A stretch of 16,508 bases of DNA, from assembly GCA_035541855.1 (NCBI GenBank), contig DATKMM010000004.1:1-16508 (forward strand), read 5' to 3'. Below, one piece after another: positions 7,561 to 12,574 of the stretch. Positions within the stretch are counted from its first letter, which is position 1, and every line of letters starts with the position of its first letter. Below the pieces are notes generated by a model that did no database searches, was not told the origin of the DNA, and worked only from the letters and a program-made list of their open reading frames with translations. The translations under genes and the position numbers were made by a program. Source of the DNA: JAJXYP01 sp035541855. GTDB lineage: Bacteria; Patescibacteriota; Minisyncoccia; UBA6257; 2-01-FULL-56-20.

Positions 7561-8089
7561 GGCTTCGTACGGAATATACCACAAGCACCGAGAGAATGGC
7601 AGATACGGCGAACAGCATGCCCAGAAACGGCAGGGCGCCGGGCGAATATTGGTTTAACGGCTGGCCGCGCGGATATTCCCGCGAGGTGATAGCGGTGCTC
7701 CCGACGATCTGGTTGGCCGCGCCGGGGGTCGGATCGGCCCACGTGAAATGCTCCGCCGTGTCGGTGGCGTAGTTTATCCGCGACAGGCTCTCTCCTTCCG
7801 GCGCCGACCCATCGAAGGACGACTGGTCGGCGAGCCTCCCGGCCGCATCGTAAAGCCGCAGCTCTTCGCTGTTGTTCTTGAGCGTCAGCTTCGTATCGCC
7901 CCGCCGCAGGAGCAAGAAACCGCCCGGTCCGACCGAACGCCCGCTGAGCGAAAATATCTTCTTCCCGGTGGTATGCAGGGTCCACCCATCCAGCCTGGCG
8001 GCACTGGCGCCGGTATTGAAAAGTTCGATGAACTCCCCCTGGGCGTCATCGCCCGCCGGGTTGGGCAGCCACTCGTTAATGAAGACCAT
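7508..8089 (-). CDS. Lamin-tail-domain protein with C-terminal membrane helix
   Basis: The 193-residue product begins directly with the signature of a bacterial lamin tail (LTD) domain: VFINEWLPNP, then GEFIELFNTG, GWTLHT, FLLLRRGDTKLTLKN and LYDAAGRLADQ, spanning about 2-115. A short linker leads to one strong membrane helix (about 152-174) and a charged tail, RSHENFSK onward. LTD proteins are usually exported and surface-associated, but no N-terminal signal peptide is visible and an in-frame stop (that of ruvB) precludes a much longer start. The positive charges after the helix suggest the tail is cytoplasmic and the LTD outside, which is inference. Its last 53 nt also encode the beginning of TsaE. 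The function is unknown. Confidence 0.85.
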   Translation of the reverse strand: MVFINEWLPNPAGDDAQGEFIELFNTGASAARLDGWTLHTTGKKIFSLSGRSVGPGGFLLLRRGDTKLTLKNNSEELRLYDAAGRLADQSSFDGSAPEGESLSRINYATDTAEHFTWADPTPGAANQIVGSTAITSREYPRGQPLNQYSPGALPFLGMLFAVSAILSVLVVYSVRSHENFSKFIFPEDGGPRR

Positions 8090-8122
8090 CCACCCACTAT
8101 ACTCCCCGGGGATTAAAACTCT

Positions 8123-9121
8123 CTAAAGCAATTCGCCCCGGTCCCGGACCCCGAGGTGCCGGTACGCCGCCGGGAGCACGATGCGGCCCGCCGACGACCG
8201 CTGGAGGAAGCCGAGCGTCATAAGATACGGCTCGAAAATGTCCTCTATCACGCCCCGGTCCTCCGAAAGCGCCGCCGCGAGAGTATTGATGCCGACCGGG
8301 CCTCCATTGAACTTCTCGATGATCGTAAGCAGGAGCCGGCGGTCGTGCGGTTCGAGCCCCGCCTCATCGATCTCAAGCATCTCGAGCGTTTTCCGCGCCG
8401 CCTCGCGGTCGATCACGCTCGTGCCGTGCACCTCCGCGAAATCCCTCGCGCGCTTCAGGAGCCGGTTCGCGACCCGCGGCGTGCCGCGCGATGCCCGGGC
8501 AAGGATCTCGACCGCCTCCGGATCGGCTTGGATGTTCAGTATCTTCGCGGAGCGGTGCAGTATCTTTTTAATATCTTCGGCCTCGTAATATCCCAGACGC
8601 ATCGTGGCGCCGAAGCGCGAACGGAGCGGCTGGGAAAGCAGGTTCTCGCGCGTGGTCGCGGCGATCAGCGTGAACGGCGGCAGGTCGAGCGACAGCGTCC
8701 GCGCGGAAGGCCCTTTGCCGACCACAAGATGCAGCTTCCGCGACTCCATAGCCGGGTAGAGCACCTCTTCGATCATCGGATTGATGCGGTGCGCCTCGTC
8801 GATAAAAAGGATCTCGTTCGGCGCGAGGTTCGTGAGGATCGCCGCAAGGTCGCCCGTTTTCTCGAGCGCAGGGCCGGAAGTGGTGCGGATCATGCCGCCC
8901 AGCTCGCGCGCTACCAAATAGGCAAGCGTCGTCTTCCCGAGTCCCGCCGGGCCGGAAAACAAGAGATGATCGGATGATTCTTCGCGCTTTTTCGCCGCAT
9001 CGAGGATCACGCGCAAGCCGTTCTTTATCTTTTCCTGGCCGACATACTCGTCCCACGCCGTCGGGCGCAGGGTCGAATCAATATTGCGGTCATCATGGTT
9101 GTTTTGAGGTGTTTTAGGCAT
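8123..9121 (-). CDS. ruvB: Holliday junction branch-migration helicase RuvB
   Basis: RuvB is the hexameric AAA+ motor that drives branch migration of Holliday junctions together with RuvA; RuvC then resolves the junction. The 332-residue product is full length. The N-terminal LRPTAWDEYVGQE precedes Walker A GPAGLGKTT (57-65), Walker B LFIDEAH (about 105-111), the AATTREN sensor segment (about 155-161) and the LRSRFG arginine-finger region (about 166-171). A C-terminal winged helix ends with GFLQRSSAGRIVLPAAYRHL. It heads the five-gene run that continues with the lamin-tail protein 33 nt downstream. ruvA is not adjacent, and ruvC lies on the opposite strand about 2.7 kb away. No clear Shine-Dalgarno precedes the ATG. 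Confidence 0.97.
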   Translation of the reverse strand: MPKTPQNNHDDRNIDSTLRPTAWDEYVGQEKIKNGLRVILDAAKKREESSDHLLFSGPAGLGKTTLAYLVARELGGMIRTTSGPALEKTGDLAAILTNLAPNEILFIDEAHRINPMIEEVLYPAMESRKLHLVVGKGPSARTLSLDLPPFTLIAATTRENLLSQPLRSRFGATMRLGYYEAEDIKKILHRSAKILNIQADPEAVEILARASRGTPRVANRLLKRARDFAEVHGTSVIDREAARKTLEMLEIDEAGLEPHDRRLLLTIIEKFNGGPVGINTLAAALSEDRGVIEDIFEPYLMTLGFLQRSSAGRIVLPAAYRHLGVRDRGELL

Positions 9122-9157
9122 CGGATTTGGCGCTGGTTACCCATAGTATGATGCCAC

Positions 9158-9186
9158 TTGACAAAAAAATCCAGCCATGCTAACAT
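9158..9186 (+). promoter_or_regulatory. Near-consensus promoter for the structured RNA
   Basis: TTGACA (9158-9163) is a perfect -35 box and TAACAT (9181-9186) matches the -10 box at four of six positions, with the optimal 17-nt spacer. The predicted start is near 9192, just before the long helix of the RNA at 9192-9366. It points away from ruvB, whose ATG lies 36 nt to the left on the other strand. Confidence 0.65.
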
Positions 9187-9191
9187 ATCCC

Positions 9192-9366
9192 CTAGATAAG
9201 GTAGTTGTTTCAAATCTGGGGGCGGGAATTATTTCTAAAAATTTCAGGACGGACCGGTCCCGGCTGGCCCTATCCTTTGAGTAATTCTAGTCCCTTTGCC
9301 TCCGGGCAGTAGGGTTTTTATCCTTTCGCGAGGAATTGCCCCCAGGTTTGAGATTGCTACTTTATA
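9192..9366 (+). ncRNA. Structured RNA, possible 6S-like RNA
   Basis: There is no ATG between the promoter and 9390. Positions 9198-9223 pair with 9338-9363 over 26 positions with a single mismatch. The core is CTGGGGGC (9216-9223) against GCCCCCAG (9338-9345), and at least five of the pairs are G-U wobbles in the plus-strand RNA. The same positions would be A-C mismatches on the other strand, so the fold itself indicates the plus strand. Inside lie a largely unpaired 5' strand (9224-9250), an apical stem (9259-9270 with 9304-9314, containing CTGGCCC against GGGCAG), and a small hairpin TCCTT-TCGC-GAGGA (9321-9334) on the 3' strand. A closing stem, an open central bubble with a 3'-strand hairpin and an apical stem is the 6S RNA plan, and the length (about 175 nt) fits. 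Primary-sequence identity is not established. A 5' leader, or an undescribed RNA class, remains possible. No T-run terminator is visible. Confidence 0.6.
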
Positions 9367-9471
9367 AGTTTAACAGGAAAGGAGAAGAAAATGTACGTGA
9401 CATGGCCAGCGAGCCCTGTCGCAGGAACGGGGCGAGCGTGCGCGAGGGTGTCGTGGCAGAGGGAGGCGGCA
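9367..9471. other. Spacer after the structured RNA, with an isolated strong ribosome-binding-site-like sequence
   Basis: This is the remainder of the 350-bp stretch between ruvB and pilB. It holds AGGAAAGGAG (9375-9384) followed at normal spacing by ATG (9391-9393). The reading frame that follows runs antisense through pilB and has no recognisable protein character. A short imperfect hairpin (9399-9420: GACA/TGTC and GGC/GCC around one mismatch) and a TCGTGG/CCACGA pairing around the pilB stop (9451-9480) are also visible. No convincing pilB terminator was found. Confidence 0.4.
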
Positions 9472-11157
9472 CTACCACGAGATCTCGCCGGTAACGCTCT
9501 CCACCTCGCTCCAGGTCGTCTTGCCCTCGAGCACCTTCAGAATCCCGTCCTCCTGCATAGTCACCATCTCCTGCCGCTTCGCCACCTCGCGGAGCGCCAC
9601 CTCCGACGCCTCTTTCAGGATGGTCGTCTCGAGGTCCGCGCCGCCTTCCAAAAATTCGAACACGCCCACCCGGCCCCGGTATCCAAGGCCATTGCATTCG
9701 GCGCACCCAACCGCCTCGAAGACCGAATAGGCCTGGTATTTCGTTCTATCCACCCTTGCCGGCAGCCGCGCGATAAACGCAGCTATCTTCGCCTTCATGG
9801 CGTCATCCATGGCAGCCGCCTTTTTGCACTTCGGGCACAGCACGCGCACCAGGCGCTGGGCGATGACGAGCGCGAGCGCCGGCCCGATCGAGACCGGCTT
9901 CACGCCAAGATTGATGAGCCGCGGCACCGCGCCCACGGCATCGTTCGTGTGGAGCGTCGAGAACACCAGGTGGCCCGTGAGCGCCGCCTGCATCGCGATA
10001 TCCGCCGTCTCGAGGTCGCGCACCTCGCCGACCAGGATCACGTCCGGGTCCTGCCGTACGATCGCCCGCAATCCGTTCGCGAAGGTGTAGCCGGACTCTT
10101 CGTCCACCTGCGTCTGCTCCACGCCATCGATGCGGTATTCTATCGGGTCTTCGAGCGTGATGATCTTGATCTCCGGGTTGTTCATCGTACGGAGAAATGC
10201 GTAGAGCGTCGTCGTTTTCCCGGAACCGGTCGGGCCGGTGTTGAGGATGAGCCCGTTCGGCCGGTCGAGCTGTTTTTTGACCAGCGCCAGGTTGTCCTCG
10301 CGCAGGCCGAGGTCCGGGAGCCCCACCATCGTCGCCGACGGGTCGAGGATGCGCATGACGATCGTCTCGCCGAACTCGGCGGGGATGATCGATACGCGCA
10401 TCTCGATCTCTTTGTCGTCCAGCCCGATCGTGAACCGGCCGTCCTGCGCCTCGTCGCGGACGTTCAGCTTCATCGCGGAGAGCAGTTTAATGCGGGAAAC
10501 AAAAGTCGCATAGGCCGCCGGGTCGAAATCATCGAACACGTCGTGCAGCAGCCCGTCAACGCGGAAGCGGACCTTCGCCTTCTTCTCGCCGGCCTCGGTA
10601 TGGATGTCCGACGCCCGCATGGCGAGCGCCCCGGCCAGCATGATCTCGATCACCGCCACCGGGGAGGTTCTCGCGGGATCAAGCGACGAGAACTCTTTCT
10701 TCACGGCATCGAGCGTGGTCATCCTGGCCCGCAGCTCCTCGAGCCGCTGCTTCGTGATATGGACCTTGCCCGTGATCTCCTCGCTCTCGGGCTTCATGAA
10801 ACGATAGAGGCGCCACGCGGCGAGCAGGCTCGAGGGCGAAGCCACGAAAATTTTCACTTCGTATTTCCGGTCCTGGAACTTCCCGATGACGGCCTTCGCC
10901 GCCGGCAGGTCGGGGTTCACCGCCGCGAGCGCGACCTTGCCCGGCCTCACTTCGACGGAAGCCACCTTCGCGTCGCGCGCCTCGGCTTCGGGGATCGCCC
11001 GCACCGCATCGAGCGAGATCGGCATCTTATCGAGGTCTATGTAGTCGTACCCCAGTTGTTTGGCCAACCGCTCCGCCGCGCGCTCCTCGCCCTCGCGATG
11101 CAGTTTCGCGAGCTTCGCCTTCAGATCATCCTGCTGCCAGTTGGCGTTCGATGCCAT
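9472..11157 (-). CDS. pilB: Type IV pilus / type II secretion assembly ATPase (PilB/GspE family)
   Basis: This is a cytoplasmic hexameric ATPase that powers pilus extension or related filament assembly. The 561-residue product has an N-terminal GspE_N-like region (about 10-110), an Asp box (ASDIHTEA, about 182-189), Walker A GPTGSGKTTTLY (about 308-319), ITLEDPIEYRIDGVEQTQV, Walker B VILVGEVRDLETADIAMQAALTGH (starts about 373, written here in shortened form as VILVGE) and the His box STLHTNDA (about 400-407). A zinc-binding tetracysteine, CPKC (441-444) and CAEC (485-488), marks PilB/GspE rather than PilT. The ATG at 11157 is preferred over an in-frame TTG at 11187, which would add ten residues. 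No other pilus gene lies in the window. It is transcribed divergently from yebC. The exact pathway (PilB or GspE) cannot be told from this gene alone. Confidence 0.94.
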   Translation of the reverse strand: MASNANWQQDDLKAKLAKLHREGEERAAERLAKQLGYDYIDLDKMPISLDAVRAIPEAEARDAKVASVEVRPGKVALAAVNPDLPAAKAVIGKFQDRKYEVKIFVASPSSLLAAWRLYRFMKPESEEITGKVHITKQRLEELRARMTTLDAVKKEFSSLDPARTSPVAVIEIMLAGALAMRASDIHTEAGEKKAKVRFRVDGLLHDVFDDFDPAAYATFVSRIKLLSAMKLNVRDEAQDGRFTIGLDDKEIEMRVSIIPAEFGETIVMRILDPSATMVGLPDLGLREDNLALVKKQLDRPNGLILNTGPTGSGKTTTLYAFLRTMNNPEIKIITLEDPIEYRIDGVEQTQVDEESGYTFANGLRAIVRQDPDVILVGEVRDLETADIAMQAALTGHLVFSTLHTNDAVGAVPRLINLGVKPVSIGPALALVIAQRLVRVLCPKCKKAAAMDDAMKAKIAAFIARLPARVDRTKYQAYSVFEAVGCAECNGLGYRGRVGVFEFLEGGADLETTILKEASEVALREVAKRQEMVTMQEDGILKVLEGKTTWSEVESVTGEISW

Positions 11158-11175
11158 ATACCGTAATTGTATGGC

Positions 11176-11204
11176 TTTCTTTTGCAAAAAACTAGCTATA
11201 TAAT
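11176..11204 (+). promoter_or_regulatory. Candidate yebC promoter
   Basis: A perfect -10 box TATAAT (11199-11204) lies 32 nt before the yebC ATG. The element 17 nt upstream, TTTCTT (11176-11181), is a weak -35. The start would be near 11211, with a leader of about 25 nt. The segment is AT-rich and shared with the 5' region of the divergent pilB, so it may drive both. Confidence 0.4.
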
Positions 11205-11235
11205 CTTAGCGTCCCGAGCGTTATCACCAACCATT

Positions 11236-11763
11236 ATGTCCGGACATTCGCACTGGGCGGGAATAAAGCACAAAAAAGAGATCACCGACCAAAAGCGGGG
11301 AAAAATATTCTCGAAGCTCCTCTCGGCGATCTCGGCGGCGGCGAGATCCGAACCCAACCCGGATTTCAACCCGCGCCTGCGCACGGCCGTCACGAAAGCG
11401 AAGGATGCCGGGGTGCCGCAGGAAAACATAGAACGGGCCATCAAGCGCGCATCCGAAGCGGATGAAGGGCTGGAGGAACTTACTTTCGAGGCCTACGGGC
11501 CGGGCGGCATCGCTCTCCTGGTTGAAGCCATCAGCAACAACCGGAATCGCACCGTCCAGGAAGTAAAGACCATCCTGCGCGACCATGGCGGGAAATGGGC
11601 GGAGTCCGGAAGCGTCCAGTGGGCATTCGAAAAGACCGCCGACGGGTGGGCCGCGAAGTTCCCCCAGGAAATTCCGGACGCCGACGCCCCGAAGCTCGCC
11701 GCGCTGGTTGACGCCCTGGAAGACAACGACGACATCCAGGAAGTTTTCACGAACGCCTCTTGA
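11236..11763 (+). CDS. yebC: YebC/PmpR family protein, short form
   Basis: The family was long annotated as transcriptional regulators; later work links members to translation through difficult (for example proline-rich) sequences. I do not assign a specific role. The start at 11236 gives the canonical N-terminus MSGHSHWAGIKHKK, then KRGKIFSKL, NPRLRTAV and AKDAGVPQENIERAIKRA (about 54-71), EAYGPGGIALLVE (85-97) and NNRNRTVQEVK (101-111). The product has only 175 residues against about 240-250 for typical members. After GSVQWAFEK (125-133) the sequence jumps almost directly to APKLAALVDALEDNDDIQEV (151-170), which in long homologues lies near the C-terminus. About 60 residues of the middle region are therefore missing in frame. 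ruvC follows after 22 nt, a common yebC-ruvC arrangement. Confidence 0.92.
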   Translation: MSGHSHWAGIKHKKEITDQKRGKIFSKLLSAISAAARSEPNPDFNPRLRTAVTKAKDAGVPQENIERAIKRASEADEGLEELTFEAYGPGGIALLVEAISNNRNRTVQEVKTILRDHGGKWAESGSVQWAFEKTADGWAAKFPQEIPDADAPKLAALVDALEDNDDIQEVFTNAS

Positions 11764-11785
11764 AAATTAGAAATTAAAAATTACC

Positions 11786-12256
11786 ATGATCTCCCTCGGC
11801 ATCGATCCCGGTACCCGGCGCATCGGCTACGGCATCGTCCGGCGCGACCGTGAGGACCCGAACCCGCGGTTTATCGCGGCCGGCATCCTGAAGATCGCAA
11901 GCACCGACGACCCGGGCGCGCTCGTCGAAACCAAAAAAGGGATGGACGCGCTCTTCAGGAAGTACCGCCCCGATACCGTCGCCGTCGAACGCCTTTACTT
12001 CGCGAAAAACCAAAAAACGGCCATCGCGGTCGCCCAGGCGCGCGGCGTCATCCTGCTCTCGGCGCGGGAAAGCCGGACCGGGATCAGGGAATACACCCCG
12101 AACGAGGTGAAGCTCGGCATTTCCGGCTACGGCTTCGCCGACAAGCAGGCGATGCTTAAAATGGTGCGGCTCATCCTCGCCAAACCCGGCCTGAAGCTGA
12201 TCGATGACGCGAGCGACGCCCTTGCCCTGGCAATCATGGGGAGCTCGGCCTATTGA
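11786..12256 (+). CDS. ruvC: Holliday junction resolvase RuvC
   Basis: RuvC is a dimeric endonuclease that cleaves Holliday junctions symmetrically after RuvAB branch migration. The 156-residue product is near the usual length. It starts ISLGIDPGTRRIGYGIV with catalytic Asp7. Glu68 lies in VAVERLYFAKN and the C-terminal acidic pair Asp141/Asp144 in DDASDALALA. It follows yebC by 22 nt of very AT-rich sequence (AAATTAGAAATTAAAAATT) without a visible Shine-Dalgarno. Its TGA stop (12254-12256) lies inside the TTGACA -35 box of the next transcription unit. Together with ruvB in the same window it implies an intact resolution pathway; ruvA must be elsewhere. Confidence 0.96.
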   Translation: MISLGIDPGTRRIGYGIVRRDREDPNPRFIAAGILKIASTDDPGALVETKKGMDALFRKYRPDTVAVERLYFAKNQKTAIAVAQARGVILLSARESRTGIREYTPNEVKLGISGYGFADKQAMLKMVRLILAKPGLKLIDDASDALALAIMGSSAY

Positions 12257-12280
12257 CAGCTTTCCCCACTCCCGTATACT
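12253..12280 (+). promoter_or_regulatory. Strong promoter of the acidic mini-protein unit
   Basis: A perfect TTGACA (12253-12258) and TATACT (12275-12280, five of six positions) are separated by 16 nt. The predicted start is near 12287, about 26 nt before the ATG at 12313. The -35 box overlaps the ruvC stop codon. With the terminator at 12528-12563 it defines a transcript of about 275 nt. Confidence 0.65.
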
Positions 12281-12312
12281 GGAAAATAATTTTTAAGAAA
12301 GGTCGTTAAACA

Positions 12313-12504
12313 ATGTCCATTATGGAGATCGAATTACTGAATCTTTCGCTTTCCCTCCGCCGGTTGAGCGACGAGGACGAGGAAGAGGACCTTGAGCTCG
12401 ACGACAACGACGCGAACGAGGACGAGGACGATTTAGATGATGACGAAGATGATGATGCGGGGGAGAAGGATAGCGAAGCGAGTGGTGATTATCTGATGGA
12501 ATAA
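12313..12504 (+). CDS. Small, extremely acidic protein of unknown function
   Basis: I do not recognise a family. The 63-residue product has 30 Asp/Glu and only three Arg/Lys. The first 19 residues (MSIMEIELLNLSLSLRRLS) form a moderately hydrophobic, possibly amphipathic helix. From residue 20 the chain is almost continuous acid, including DEDEEEDLELDDND, and is expected to be disordered; it ends SGDYLME. A ribosome binding site AAGAAAGG (12295-12302) stands 10 nt before the first ATG; a second ATG at 12322 is less well placed. Its own strong promoter and terminator support a real, probably well-expressed gene. Acidic tails of this kind can bind basic proteins or metals or mimic nucleic acid, but nothing in the sequence decides between these. 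Confidence 0.75.
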   Translation: MSIMEIELLNLSLSLRRLSDEDEEEDLELDDNDANEDEDDLDDDEDDDAGEKDSEASGDYLME

Positions 12505-12527
12505 AGGGGAAACACGGGCGAAAGGAG

Positions 12528-12563
12528 AACAGCCGTTGCCTTAGGGCGGCGGCTGTTTTATTA
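12528..12563 (+). terminator. Rho-independent terminator after the acidic mini-protein
   Basis: A 13-bp stem pairs AACAGCCGTTGCC (12528-12540) with GGCGGCGGCTGTT (12545-12557), including two G-U pairs, around a TTAG loop. It is followed by a T-rich tract (12556-12562, one A). It lies 24 nt after the mini-protein stop and ends 12 nt before the penicillin-binding protein ATG. Confidence 0.85.
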
Positions 12564-12564
12564 T
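12536..12564 (+). promoter_or_regulatory. Candidate promoter of the penicillin-binding protein gene, inside the terminator
   Basis: TTGCCT (12536-12541) and TATTAT (12559-12564) are spaced by exactly 17 nt, matching the -35 at four and the -10 at five of six positions. Transcription would start near 12571, about 4 nt before the ATG at 12575, giving an essentially leaderless message. That fits the absence of a ribosome binding site. The alternative is readthrough of the terminator. Weak by itself. Confidence 0.35.
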
Positions 12565-12574
12565 AGAAAAGCTG

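Noticed and set aside
9391..11166. 591-codon open frame on the plus strand starting behind a strong ribosome binding site
   Set aside because: It runs antisense through nearly all of pilB, which has full family motifs. The translation is Arg/His/Leu-rich without recognisable motifs, as expected of a high-GC shadow frame.
11158..11187. TTG start adding ten residues to PilB
   Set aside because: The ATG at 11157 gives a normal-length product; the extension lies in the AT-rich divergent promoter region and lacks a ribosome binding site.
11764..11785. AAATTAGAAATTAAAAATT between yebC and ruvC as a regulatory repeat
   Set aside because: Too short and simple to support a function; treated as an AT-rich operon spacer.
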